A stretch of DNA of 64,000 nucleotides from Manduca sexta (lineage: Eukaryota; Arthropoda; Insecta; Lepidoptera; Sphingidae). Positions 43,122 through 55,229 of this stretch are shown one piece after another. Location: assembly GCF_014839805.1 (NCBI RefSeq), contig NC_051134.1:13299170-13363169 (forward strand). Direction: 5' to 3'. Below the pieces are notes generated by a model. That model saw only the letters and a list, made by a program, of their open reading frames with translations, ran no database searches and was not told the origin of the DNA. Position 1 is the stretch's first letter, and the number at the start of each line of letters is the position of its first letter. The position numbers and the translations under genes were made by a program.

Positions 43122-43305
43122 CTTCTATTAATACTGGACATAACATCTCATGTCTCAGGATGGCGAGCGTAATGGAATACCAAATAATACTTTGTAATTC
43201 AAGGTGTTGGATGGTGTTTCTACTGATTATGGGCGGTCGTATCGCTTACCATCAGGCGAACGGCAAGCTCGTCTAGTCATGCAAAACAATAAAACATAAA
43301 AATTT
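43122..43305 (-). repeat. Dispersed repeat family B, copy 3 (inverted)
   Basis: ACTGGACATAACATCTCATG through TTATGGGCGGTCGTATCGCT and CAGGCGAACGGCAAGCTCGT is the reverse complement of the 3003-3200 copy. Confidence 0.85.
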
Positions 43306-44975
43306 TGTCCTTCCCGTGTGGATGGTAGGACAAATGCTATGTACCCTAGTGAAGTTAATTCTTTACCACAAATTATCCTATTGTTCTAGGGAACACTAAG
43401 GGACTATTTAATATGCGGGGTTATAAAATAAGTAGTGCTTAATCGAAATGAGAATTGTTATCCTCAATCGTTATAAAAAACTTCTACTACATAAGTATTT
43501 CTTTGAACTCGTGAAAAATTTTAACTTTTACAGTAACATGACATTGTCGAGTGTCCAAATTATCTAGATCTCAATCTTGATCCCAGGATCTACACAGTCA
43601 GATTTCCACAGCTACGTAATAACCTAAAGCACTGTATTATCAGTCTTGAGGAAAATATATTTAACCTTGGGTAAGGGTGCAAAAGAAATTATCTTATCCA
43701 ATAGGCATACATTGAAAATTGATAACGTTCAGTGATATCTTGTTTAATCCACTTGCAGTTTTTATTAACTTTTATGGCCTTGGTCGTGATAGATAATACA
43801 ATAAATTCCAATTTGCCAACTCAAGATAAGATGTTATATTAAGGGGAAGTCCCCTGAAGTCAGACAGCACCCGGTATCAGCCACTCGTACTTTCTTGGCA
43901 AACCATATAGCACGTGTAATTAAAAGTCGTTTTAGATAGAAACCACAGTGATACAGGATCACGGGATGTGGTTTGTCTGTGACGCGATAGGATCAATTGG
44001 GACGAGCGTATTAGAGTACACCGGTACTCCAACCAAGAAATACTATCGTACGATGAAGTCATTATATTAGGGTTGAGTATTTCTGTTAAGTTGTTGTATT
44101 TAATTTTTTACAAAAAATTATAAAAGACGTGTTTCGTTAAAACCAGTAGTTTAAATAAAAGTGTTGATTATCTGTATATATTTGCTATAGAAAACCTAAA
44201 TGGGTATTCCCTATTCCTTGGTTCCGGACACAAAATGGTCACTTAACGTCGGGCAATGATTAAAATGTTTTTTCTCCTTATCTATTTAAACTTAATCAGA
44301 AAATTATCCATGACATAGACTTATAAGTTGATTTACACAATTAAAATAATAAAAATAACTTTTTGAACGAAAATGAAAATTTGAAGCTTATTTTGATACA
44401 AGAACATAAGAGAAGGGAAAAGAAACTCAAGAGATAAAACTCAAAGGAACTTGGAGTGAAGCTAAAGAGAAGGTAATATTGACTAAAATACTAAATATCT
44501 GCTGAACTATTTGCAAGTTTAATTAGAGTCATGGTGAAGATTGGACTTGTAGCTCCAGCTGTCAAGAGGGAGTTCACGAAGCATATGTTAACATTCCTGA
44601 ATGATTATGTGCCGTATATACTTGTGATTGTACACGATTTTTTGAAGATGTCCGGTGCTGGTAGGCTTATTTCGTGATACATTTTTTTTTATTATATATC
44701 TATGTTATAGGTTTTTAAACATACTAAATGCAGAATTGGCATTTATCTTAACCTAACAAAGATTAAGAAATTAATATAAAATCATATTTCCCGAAGGTGT
44801 CCGTCGCTAGGGGATTTTCCCCACTTATATACTGATTTTATACGGAGCTAGCTTCTGTGCGATTGCGATTTTGCCATCAAAATTTTACTTACAACTTAAA
44901 ATGCTGAGGACCTGTTCCACTTGTGAATTAATGCTATTCGTCGCATAAATGTATAAGCCAACCAAATACAAAAGT
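43306..44975. other. AT-rich intergenic DNA, nothing recognised
   Basis: The short minus ORF at 43877-44062 has no recognisable content. Confidence 0.5.
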
Positions 44976-44989
44976 CACACTCTAATATG

Positions 44990-45364
44990 ATTCTCTGGTA
45001 GACTAATATTGGCCATGGCGGCCAATCTCAACGGATATCAGCCAGGTATGCAGGAGATATGATAATGCATAAGTGTGCGCGCAATACACAGGTGCACTCT
45101 CTGTTCCTTCACTATCATAGTCTAGTGAGACAGCAATTCGACATGACCGGAAATAAATCAGACGCAGAACCAACGGATTTACGTGCATTCTCAGACACGG
45201 CAGTCTCACACAGCCAACTTCCAGACTCGGATCTGCGACTGAGTAAAATGGAAAAACCCTGTCATAATTATTTTTGGCCCGACCTGGAATTCAAACCCAG
45301 GACCTCAGCGCGGTACTCGCGCTCGTACCGTGTACGCATTACAACTACGCCACCGAGGCAATCA
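44990..45364 (-). mobile_element. SINE with tRNA-like head, body type H, 13-bp target duplication
   Basis: Direct repeats ACACTCTAATATG at 44977-44989 and 45365-45377 delimit a 375-bp insertion. Read on the minus strand it begins GATTGCCTCGGTGGCGTAGT (pol III A-box region) and has a GGGTTTGAATTCC B box. After about 85 bases it passes into a body that differs from the 49895 SINE and ends near GGCCAATATTAGTCTACCAG. No protein is encoded. Confidence 0.88.
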
Positions 45365-45379
45365 ACACTCTAATATGTT

Positions 45380-46135
45380 CCCAATTAATATTAACAAAAT
45401 GACTATTATCTACATTAGTTGTTTACGAGAACAGTCAAATAAAATTAACTCAAAAAATTTTGCGAAACAACCCCTTAGTAACTGATTTATCTTTTAATAT
45501 TGGAAATGCAAAAGATTTTTCAGGATGTTAAAAAGATGTTAAAAGTAAACGCAATAACCGCTACACGAATGTGGCACACAGATAAACTATAATATACTGG
45601 CTTAACAAATACTTATACTACTTTTGGGACTTTTATACTAGAAAAGATCTTTGTCGCGGGCAATGCCGCAAGCAACGCTAATTTACTTTAACCTAGCCAT
45701 CCTTATTTTCACAATTCTACGTAGAATAAACGATAATATCCTCGGTCCCTTAGTCATTTTATTTTTCTTATTTAAGCACTTTTTTAATCTAGTCTCAATC
45801 TGTAATTGAAAAATGTAGCTATAGGTAATTCGACTAGATACAAAAAGTATTCATTTTAAAATGTTCATGAAAAACACTTGATCGTAATACAAAAAAAAAA
45901 CTTTTTATACATTACTTGCCTACTTATAAATTTTTCAATTATGTTATAATATTTTATATCTACCTACTCAAAAATGATTGTTACTTAAAACATAAAATAT
46001 TTTGCTCTTTTTGTGATTAGTTATCAGTTATTACTGTTTTCTGAATGCCGGAGGTATATCACATACTTGATGCTTAGATAGGTAAGCCTATAGCAGAGTC
46101 CGTCCGGTCAGGGGATAATAAAATTATAAATAAGT
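45380..46135. other. AT-rich intergenic DNA, nothing recognised
   Basis: No ORF or repeat family that I can support. Confidence 0.5.
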
Positions 46136-46147
46136 AAAACTGATATT

Positions 46148-46478
46148 ACGGGCGGCGATAGCCTAGTTGGGTGTGGAACGGACTGCGAAGACGAATGTCC
46201 GCAGGTACAAAACCCAAGGGCACACACCTCTGACTTTTCTAAAATCATTTGTGTATTCATTGTGAATTTATCGTTCGCTTTAACGGTGAAGGAAAACATC
46301 GTGAGGAAACCTGCACATCTGAGAAGTTCTCTATAGGAATTTCGAAGGTGTGTGAAGTCTACCAATTCGCACTAGGCCAGCGTGGTGGACTAAGGCCTAA
46401 TCCCTCTCAGTAGTAGAGGAGGCCCGTGCTCAGCAGTGGGCAAGTATATAATACAGAGCTGATATTATTATTATTATT
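46148..46478 (+). mobile_element. SINE family A, full-length, 12-bp target duplication
   Basis: Perfect direct repeats AAAACTGATATT at 46136-46147 and 46479-46490 flank the element. The head GGCGGCGATAGCCTAGTTGG then GTGTGGAACGGACTGC, with a B-box-like AGGTACAAAACCC, is tRNA-derived in style. The body contains GGTGAAGGAAAACATCGTGA and GGAGGCCCGTGCTCAGCAGT, and the tail is (ATT)n. Confidence 0.95.
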
Positions 46479-46490
46479 AAAACTGATATT

Positions 46491-47269
46491 GGCCCAGCGA
46501 TAATATTTTATACGGGCACAACAGAGGGGTCTTCGTTTCACTTTATAGCAGGTAAGTGAGGTGGCGTCTAGATAGTGCATCAACAAGAGACAATCGACAG
46601 ATGACACCATTCTTCAAAATACTTTGACGTCGAAGCATTAGGTATGGCATGGGATTTATAACCGGATATACATAAGCTGATCCCGGAACGCGTCGTACTT
46701 ACGTGGGGATCTGCGATACGTTTCAAATCTCTATCAGCTGACCACTTTAATTCATTCTTTTAGAAATTCGTACAAGCTTGTAATAAGAGCGGTATGGTTA
46801 TACAGACACTAATTTACTCATTCGGTTAACCCAATGACATAATTACTGTTGGTAGTAGGAACTGAACATTTGTGTATTCGTTATACCCTATTTCTCGATA
46901 CCCAAATTAACTAAGAGAATTTCTATGAATAATCATTGTTGATAATGATGCCCTAATATTGTATCGCCAAAATAACATAGAAATTACAATAGAAAGCTAT
47001 TGTTTAGGAAATATATAACATTATATTCAATTCGTAACATTTGATTGTTTATTTTTTTCCAATTCTACTTTAAACCTGACGAGTGTAATCGCTCTTGCGG
47101 AATAAATGTTCGGTGCAACAATTATATAATAATATTTCTAAATTTAGGTAACTGCATGTTATTTGTTTTTAATGCAATAGCCAAATAGAAAGTCAAGTAC
47201 TGCGATAAATAAACAGCAATACAGAACATTTCATAAGTGTGTCGTTATTGAGTTGAGAACGGAACATAA
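46491..47269. other. AT-rich intergenic DNA, nothing recognised
   Basis: No ORF or repeat family that I can support. Confidence 0.5.
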
Positions 47270-47410
47270 ATAATTATTGAAAACGAACACACTCGCAGAA
47301 CTGACAGGAGATGGGGCGAAAAATTCTTGAGCAGAGACCACGTACCAGCAAACGCAACGTTGGATGTCCACCTACAAGGGGACAGACGATTTAATAAAGG
47401 AACACTTGAT
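47270..47410 (+). pseudogene. Non-LTR retrotransposon ORF fragment (C-terminal tail)
   Basis: Plus-strand frames read RTDRRWGEKFL and, one base shifted, RPRTSKRNVGCPPTRGQTI. This resembles the region after the reverse transcriptase of arthropod LINE ORFs, where a W-G-x-K-x-L then RP-T-KR-VG-PPTR-D pattern is common. Only about 45 residues remain, with a frameshift. Confidence 0.6.
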
Positions 47411-47639
47411 GTGAGCCCCTTTCGAGGTCTGTCTAGAAATTCATAGGGGAGCACTATGTTTAGCAGTGCCGTTCATGTGGCTGATGATAGTGATGCTGGT
47501 AAATACAAAAAAAATATTTTGGATGTTGAACTCATGACTTTGAATATTATAAAGTCTGTTTGTAAGAGATTTTGATAATTATCTGATTGACAATAATGTT
47601 GTATTAGCAGATCCAGTATAATTCAGTTGTAAATTGTAG

Positions 47640-47775
47640 AGCCACATTTCAGACATTTTCATCAGCATGAATGGGCTCTACTGCGCCCTCAACAATGACA
47701 AGCCCTTTTCCTCCGTAAGGTCGGCAACGCACCTATATCACCTCTGGCTATAGGTGGCTGTATACACACATTTCC
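47640..47775. repeat. Possible retroposon 3' fragment
   Basis: A GC-richer patch (ATCAGCATGAATGGGCTCTA, AGGTCGGCAACGCACC, CTGGCTATAGGTGGCTGTAT) in AT-rich DNA. It has the look of a LINE or SINE 3' end, but there is no second copy here to confirm it. Confidence 0.35.
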
Positions 47776-47779
47776 TCTA

Positions 47780-48685
47780 CCTTCCCCGTAAAAAAAATCT
47801 TGGATTATATTATCATCGAAATGACTATGATTCTCCAAATTACAATCAATTTACATTTTAATCGTACACAAAAATGAGAAGCCGGTGAAAAATATGCCTA
47901 TGTGAAGCATGCGTGTCCAGTTATAGACAACCGGCCACGATGATGTGTATTGCCCGTGGACAACTTTAGCAATTTCATAAATATATAATTTTTTTCTGAC
48001 CCGTTCTATAGCAAAGGTTGTTGACCAGCTAAAATATGAATGATACAATATTAAGAAATTATGCAAATACAACGAAGAACTAAACAAAAAGTAAAATATT
48101 GGAATTTTACAGAAATAAGAGTTAGATTTTATTTATTTTAAGATAAGTGGAATGTTTTTTATATAAACTAATTTTAATATACCTACTGTTTCTTTTGCAG
48201 ATGACAGTTATCTCAGAATAATAATACATCCGGGCCCATAACCATAATAAGTATAAGCTAATCCCTTACGTCACGTTTTTCCTCGTAAGAAATCCGAACG
48301 AACATATTAGTTTTATACAATAAATACTAATCTATTAGAAGATTTCAGAAATGACACTGAGGGAGCGTTCTTCTGGAGGGGTGAGGATGGGGAGGCTATA
48401 TGCACTAGAGAATATGCATATTTAGGAATTATATTTATGAAAAAATGATGTCTTTTTGAAAATTTTAAACTACTAAAATAGTCAAATTAAAATGTTGTGA
48501 ACTTTAGGAGATGCATCGTACAACATGACTGCCCTTTCCGGGATGGAACTTGGGACCTCGGGAGTATTTATATGATAACTCTTACATGTTATATTTAATA
48601 ACATTCGCTGTCAGTGTTTCTCACTATGACGGCCGCAGTGACGTAAAAGAGGGCTTGGCACTACATGACTTCACACTATACGACT
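47780..48685. other. AT-rich intergenic DNA, nothing recognised
   Basis: No ORF or repeat family that I can support. Confidence 0.5.
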
Positions 48686-48696
48686 TTGAGCTGAGT

Positions 48697-49037
48697 AATA
48701 ATAAATAATAATAATATCAGCCCTGTATTATATACTTGCCCACTGCTGAGCACGGGCCTCCTCTACTACTGAGAGGGATTAGGCCTTAGTCCACCACGCT
48801 GGCCTAGTGCGGATTGGTAGACTTCACACACCTTTGAAATTCCTATAGAGGACTTCTCAGATGTGCAGGTTTCCTCACGATGTTTTCCTTCACCGTTAAA
48901 GCGAACGATAAATTCACAAAGAATACACACATGATTTTTTAGAAAAGTCAGAGGTGTGTGCCCTTGGGATTTGAACCTGCGGACATTCGTCTCGGCAGTC
49001 CGTTCCACACCCAACTAGGCTATCGCCGCTCTACCGC
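48697..49037 (-). mobile_element. SINE family A, full-length, 11-bp target duplication
   Basis: Direct repeats TTGAGCTGAGT at 48686-48696 and 49038-49048 flank a minus-strand copy closely matching 46148-46478. It has the complete tRNA-like head at the high-coordinate end and an (ATT)n tail at the low end. The B-box region (GGTTCAAATCCC) is the best preserved of the copies. Confidence 0.95.
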
Positions 49038-49049
49038 TTGAGCTGAGTG

Positions 49050-49730
49050 CAGATGTTAAATTCATTTGATTGCATACTTATTATACAAAAATATAATAGG
49101 CATCCAGTACAGCTCTCCTTCTTTTTCCTTACCACCCTTAGCGTAATAAATATAACCCCTTTTTGGTTATGAATGAAATGAAATAATTATTTGAACATGT
49201 AAATTGTTATTCATTATTTAGATTCCGTCAATATTAACTCTACCACCAGTTCGGAAAGCAGTTTTCACCAGAGAAGAACGGGCAAGAAACTCTGGTGTTG
49301 CTCTTTTCTATCAGTTTAAGATATAAATTACAGTACATAGTACATACACAGAAAAGAGAAAAAATACAATTGTTATCTATGTATTGCTGTATAGAGCAGT
49401 TCATTTATTTTTAAGTTTGGTACTCTTTTATAATATATAAAAGGGTACCAAACTTGAAAATAAATGAATGTTTGATGATCTTGTTATTTTATTAGTTATC
49501 GTCATCAAATATATTAAACACGTCATTTCTTGAAGCATTAACGCAGGTTTAGTTTCAGTCGCGATAAATTAATATAATTTAAATAATTTTAAAATAATGA
49601 CATTCTATGTCAATATAGTTTCTGATTTTTAATGTGGATAAAATTGATGTGAATAATTTAAATAATGCACTTATCGCTAATTTAAAAGCATACACTTAAG
49701 TTTCAGTTTTTAAAAGTTTATATTATTATG
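49050..49730. other. AT-rich intergenic DNA with a small palindrome
   Basis: At 49398-49469 a short inverted repeat is centred on TATAATATATAA (arms from TTCATTTATTTTTAAGTTTG and GTACC to the inverse). Nothing else recognised. Confidence 0.5.
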
Positions 49731-49732
49731 CA

Positions 49733-50289
49733 CTATAGTCCTACGAATATTATAAATGCAAAAGTTTATGAGAATGGATGTATGGATGTACATATATTTA
49801 TTCCTCTTTCACGAAACAGCTACTGAACCGTTTTGCATGAAACTTTACAGTAATATTGGTTATTCATCAGAATAACACATAAACTACAATTTATGACTGC
49901 CTCGGTGGCGTAGTTGTACTGCATGCGCGGTACGGCAGCGCTCTGAGGTCCTGGGTTCGAATCCCGAGTCGGGCAAAGTGATATTTGGGTTTTTCTGCTC
50001 AGTATCAGCCCGGAGTCTGGAATTTGTGCCCGATAAGGCGATAGGCTCGCCCCCTATCACATCATGGGACGGAACACACTTGGCGAAAAGTGGGTGCCAT
50101 GGTTGCGCCTCTGCATACCCCTTCGGGGATAAAATGCGTGATGATGTGTGTTTTGTACAATTTATAATAATTTTGTGTAATTTGGTTATAATATAACGAT
50201 ACATATCAAGTAAGTGGGAAAAAAAAATATCCCGGAAAACTCTTCTTCACTTTTCTTCACGCGGGCGAAGCCGCGAGCATAAGCTAGTC
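49733..50289 (+). repeat. Dispersed repeat F, interrupted by a SINE
   Basis: The ends ACGAATATTATAAATGCAAA and CACGCGGGCGAAGCCGCGAG with CATAAGCTAGT are a common paired motif of a short repeat I associate with Lepidoptera. The continuous repeat is split at 49885-50165 by a SINE with its own target duplication, so F is the older insertion. Confidence 0.65.
49895..50155 (+). mobile_element. SINE family D with tRNA-like head, 10-bp target duplication
   Basis: Direct repeats TACAATTTAT at 49885-49894 and 50156-50165 flank a 261-bp element. The head GACTGCCTCGGTGGCGTAGT with B box GGGTTCGAATCCC is tRNA-like. The body (TCTGCTCAGTATCAGCCCGG to GCCTCTGCATACCCCTTCGG) recurs in fragments at 4085, 41400 and 59665. 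Confidence 0.93.
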
Positions 50290-52685
50290 ATGCATAATAT
50301 TGAATAATATGAAAATAAGTCGTACCATGTCAATGTGATTATTGAATTTTATGTGTAATTAAATTTATTGTGAATAATTTAAATAATTTTGGACTTATCT
50401 GTAATTTAGAAGCATACATTTCATTATTTAAATTATTATCCACATAATGTTAAAATCTTGTATGTATTTTTACTTGGTAAGGCATCACTAATGAATAAAT
50501 AATAATATGTAATTAAACTTCCTTGTATGAAAATATTTTAGCATTAATTAAAGTTATTATTATGTTTCGTGACCTGTAAAACGGCTCATTATTATTGGTA
50601 AATTAGCTTATTAAGACAATGTAACCTTTATCTTTTTTCACTGAGTGGACATATATATGTATATTTTATGTGTATAATTATGCGGGTCTATTTATTTGAC
50701 TTTATTATTAATAATTATATGATTATTAATTTTAAAGAAGTGACAATAGAATATCGATTAATATTCTAATATATATAATCGATTAATTTACTTGTAGTAT
50801 GTCCATTAATTTACTTGTCGAAGTTGATTAATTATATTAATATAGGTACATATTTATTTTTAATTTATGTACAGCAGGATTATTTTTTTAATTACAATGA
50901 GTTTTGATGAGATGATATAGTAAATATATGCTTTTTACGGAAATTTCTAGCAGGTTATTTAAATTTTATATAAACTTACCACTCTATAGATATTCACATT
51001 ATAATATTGTACCATGCGAAGACTCAGAACAATATGTCTATATGTTTATTATTTTAATCTAATAATTACGGCAATATGTCTCTGCTTACCATTCAGTACA
51101 GTAATATCATCACCTGAAGAAAACAGCTTTAAAACATAAAAAAGACATCCGGAGATTACTTCATCAAATTACTAAAACAATTACTGACAAAACCTCCTTA
51201 CTATATAACTCGGTACGAAACATACCGACGAAATACGATAGGTAAAAATTTATTTGAAAAGAAAAGTTAACTAAGTATCCTTTGTTTAAAATAATAATTT
51301 TCCTTTTGTTGTATTGTTGATGTGGATTAGGCTCTTTAACTTCATAAGCGTTACTCATTTAAAATTCATGTCGCTAGCTGCGGTTTGTGTCTGCCGTCGA
51401 TAGCAAATTAATTTCTTTGTCTTAATTCATGACTCGTCTATATACTGTGAATTTGATTGCGGTGGGACCAAGTTTATCGCAATTGTGTAAATCGCAGAGG
51501 ATTGAAAAAAATAATTTCCGGAATGACCTACAATAATATCGATGAGTCAATTTGGTTAAAAATAATATGTAGGTACAGGGTGTGGTGGGGTAAGTAAAAT
51601 CAGAAGATATTTCAGCGTGTTAGATAGTCCACGAATATTTTTTTACAAGAATTCTGTACAAATTATCATATCTAATACTTACATCATTAAATTGGTATAA
51701 GTATTTTATTGAATAAACTAAAAGGCTTTTTTTTATTTGCTTAAAATCGCTGTTGAGCGTTTTTAAGGCTTTAAAGGATATCATACTTTTAGAAATATAT
51801 GAGAAAGATAGGATCTTCACAGATATAGTTCGGAGTACTCTCTAAAACTGACTATAAATTAAGGGGCTTCTAATTTACATGTAAAGAGCATAATATTCCG
51901 ATCTAGGTAGTAATTTATATAAATTATATAGAAATTATAAATTTCTTTAGGTATTTTTAGAAACTAAGTTTTTTTTATAGTTCTATACATCTGATCTTAC
52001 CCTTACGAGAAACACTGCTGATATCTTAAAAAATATTCGAAGAAATAATACGTGCAGGTGTCAATAAACAACAATTCAACAAAATCAGTTAATATTCACC
52101 TGAGCTAATAAAATTGACATAATTACTGAGTTCTCACGTCTTTATAAAATTTGACAAATAATCTCAGCAAATAATTGTATGGGTAAGGAACGGTTCTCAA
52201 AGTAAAGACGTGTTGCGACAAATTTAAATAAATTAGTCTAAAAAAAAATTTTCTTTATGATATGATATGGCTAAATAAAATTGAAAATAATACTCAATAA
52301 AATTTAGTCTTTTATTAAAATTATAATAAGTAAGTACTTATTAATTAAAATTTTTCTTTTTTTTGTTAGTTTAAATCTTCCAGGAACGGCGAAATGTATT
52401 ACCTGTAAGTATTCTGTTTGTCGGCTCCGTAAACAAAATTAGTCGAAGTCACTCACGCGAACTAGTGGAATGTAGAGAACAAGATGGGGTCGCAGGTGCG
52501 CGAGTGGTGGAGTGCGTCAAGAATAACAATCTAAGACAAATACTTATTCAATTTGTTTTAGTGCTTGTGATTATTATATTTTGAAACACCAATTTTTTCT
52601 AATGAATAAACCTTTTTTGCTTTGGCTTTGATTTTTGTTTTTAAATTATTTCTTTTTCGGAAAACCTAGAAGACTCAATTACATG
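50290..52685. other. AT-rich intergenic DNA, nothing recognised
   Basis: Short minus-strand ORFs at 51164-51358 and 51620-51820 have no recognisable domain. A GC-richer stretch at 52380-52520 is unassigned. Confidence 0.5.
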
Positions 52686-52689
52686 ACGA

Positions 52690-52870
52690 TAGGGTATTTA
52701 ATATTTATTTATTTATTTTACTCTTTATTGTACAAAACACACAAAAACAAAAACAAAAAAAAAAACGATGCAAAGAAGAAAAGAGAGACAAAAGGCACAT
52801 GTACAAATGGCGGTCTTATCGGTCTAGGCAATGTCTTCCAGACAACCATGGGATGGATATAAAAACGAGA
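52690..52870 (-). repeat. Non-LTR retrotransposon 3'-end fragment
   Basis: ATTTTACTCTTTATTGTACA, then an A-rich stretch and GTACAAATGGCGGTCTTATC with GGCAATGTCTTCCAGACAACC, resembles the inverted 3' untranslated end of a LINE common in Lepidoptera. The call rests on recalled pattern only. Confidence 0.45.
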
Positions 52871-55047
52871 AATAGAAAGAGAGGGTAGTGCAGTGGATTA
52901 TATTATATTAAAAAATAAAAAAAAAACAAATAATTGATAAACATTACATACATAAATACACATATAATATACACCTACATAAATAAGGGTAAATCTGATT
53001 TAAAATATATTTTTTATTCTATGGCCATTTTTGCTATCTATTTTCACATAAACGTAATTTAAAACTCAAATAAAAAGATTAATATTTAAAAACTTCTGAT
53101 TATAATATAGGTTTTTTTTACTATGTTTCCCTCTTTTTTTAACTCAATGTTTCGAAATCCCGAGTTGGCAAAAAAAAAACTGGCGACACTAGACGGAGGT
53201 GACAAATTTGTAATAAGAACATCTAGTAGGTATTTATACCAAAATTATTTTATAGATTTGGAACATAAATAGACTTTACTTAGAGTCCTTGAGGTATCTT
53301 TTTGTTACTTTATTCCTATTTTAATTGGTATAATAATTATGTACTTATTATTTATAAATCCACTCTTTTTTTTACACCGAAGTAACTCAAGCTTGAGAAT
53401 AGTTAAAATTAAACAATATTTTCATGCATATATTTTATTCATAAATATATTTATTTAAAAAGAAAACAAAGCTGAAAATCATTATGATTACCACCATCGA
53501 CCATTTACAACTATTTATCCAGCGATATAATTATGTCGCCACCTTAAGAGAATCAGCAAACCACTAACTAATCAAATATGATTAAGGTTTAAATTAGAAA
53601 TAATACATTAGTATTAATAACAATGAACATAAAATACCTACATGTTAATTTAATTTCAATTTTCAATATTAATTTATAATGTTAATAATTAACATGGCTA
53701 TACTCCATTTATGTTATCATTTAAAATTATATTATTAAGAAGCATTTAGAACGTTTTTTAATACGCATCGTCATTATCTACTTGGGTATTAAATATTTCG
53801 ATCAGTTCCGTGTCAAAATCGTTATTTGTCCACATAATTCATTGTCTTTAGCCATCATGATTTATGATTGATAATATAGAGACTAAAGTAGGTATGTAAA
53901 ATGCAAACATTATAATTTTAAATGATTTTACAACCGTGTAATGTAATGTACACAGTGCGCCAATCAAAATTATCCATATTTATTTTTTCCAGTTCAATAA
54001 TCTACGGGTTGCCGACACCAAAAATAATTGAACAACATCAAGAACTGCAAGATTTAAAATATACTTACCTACTTATTTTAACATATAAAATGATGTAAAC
54101 AATATAGACGTGTTTGTTCATATTATATATTGTGAGCTTATTAATAAAGTAAACTTGATATTCACATGCAATTCAGTCGTGACTAACCTCGCAAGGGTAT
54201 TATTGTAATTAATAAAGTTTCATTTTTATTATCAACACCTCCATTTTTTAACTTGGACATAAGCACAAAGAATATTTAAAACAATATTTGGCTTTCGATT
54301 TAAAAAATTCCAGATAACGCACAATTAAACATGAAACAATACATTTTGGATTACACAAAACAAACCTTTTACTTGTTCCGTAAAATAACGGCACGCCTGT
54401 GGAAGTAAGGTAGTAGGTACCTATTTGGCTTCATCAGTAAAAAGTATCGTTATATATAGGTATAATTTATTAACCGGTTCCTTGCCGGTCGAAAATACAC
54501 CTTTCGTATAATAAACTTATGGTCAGTCTCAATAATTTATTAACATTGAACTGGAGTTTGCGATCACAACTCGACAGTCAAAGTTACGCTAACTGTTATT
54601 GCTGTTACAATATCAAAAACCTTGAATGCTTAACTGAGATCTAGTGAAGATACCACCTGTAAATATGCCATCTTTAGTATCTGTAAACGACAATAAACGC
54701 ATCAATGACACTAATCATATTCGACCCTCCGACAGATAGGATTCTTAACTGTCTAGTTTATAGAAACACACCCAAAAGAAAGCATTTTAGCTGTTTGTAA
54801 TGTCAGTAAGGTATTGAGACCAGCAGAGTATAGGTACCTACACCAGTAACAGGCGACATTTCACAAGTCGTAATATAACGCAAAAACAGAATTCAGTTCT
54901 CCTATTACATTATATATGAAGTGCAGCCATCGGTCATTAAACATATAAATTTGAATTGACAAAACGTTTTATGTGTATATATTTAAAATAAATCCAATCA
55001 TGATAATGCAATATAAATAAATGCAATGAAAATCGTCGGTAAAACCT
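52871..55047. other. AT-rich intergenic DNA 3' of the P450 gene
   Basis: No ORF or repeat family that I can support. The P450 3' UTR and polyadenylation site should lie in the part nearest 55047; no AATAAA could be assigned firmly. Confidence 0.5.
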
Positions 55048-55229
55048 TTATCGCGGTACAACTCGCAGCCAGAACTCTGGTATGGTGGTTATAATTCCTT
55101 GTATCCTTGGTGCAGGTTCTTTTAGAGGGCGTCCGTCAGCAGTGGAAATGTGGAAGGCTTGCATGAACCCTGCGAAGACTTGGAACATTGCTTGACGGGC
55201 GTAAGTTTCACCTGCGCACAATCTTTTAC
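55048..55229 (-). CDS. P450 terminal exon (heme-binding loop to stop)
   Basis: The exon encodes KRLCAGETYARQAMFQVFAG through QGIITTIPEFWLRVVPR and stops at TAA 55048-55050. The cysteine is the axial heme ligand. The acceptor is CTTCTCAG, and its first two bases complete the glycine codon of the heme loop. Confidence 0.95.

Noticed and set aside
45059..45373. 104-codon plus-strand ORF
   Set aside because: It is antisense to the SINE at 44990-45364.
46148..46220. tRNA-gene-like A and B boxes at SINE heads (also 48965-49037, 45287-45364, 49895-49975)
   Set aside because: They lack a complete cloverleaf and continue into SINE bodies with target duplications, so they are SINE promoters, not tRNA genes.
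49884..50204. 106-codon minus-strand ORF and its plus-strand shadow
   Set aside because: Both lie in the SINE at 49895-50155 and have no protein-like features.
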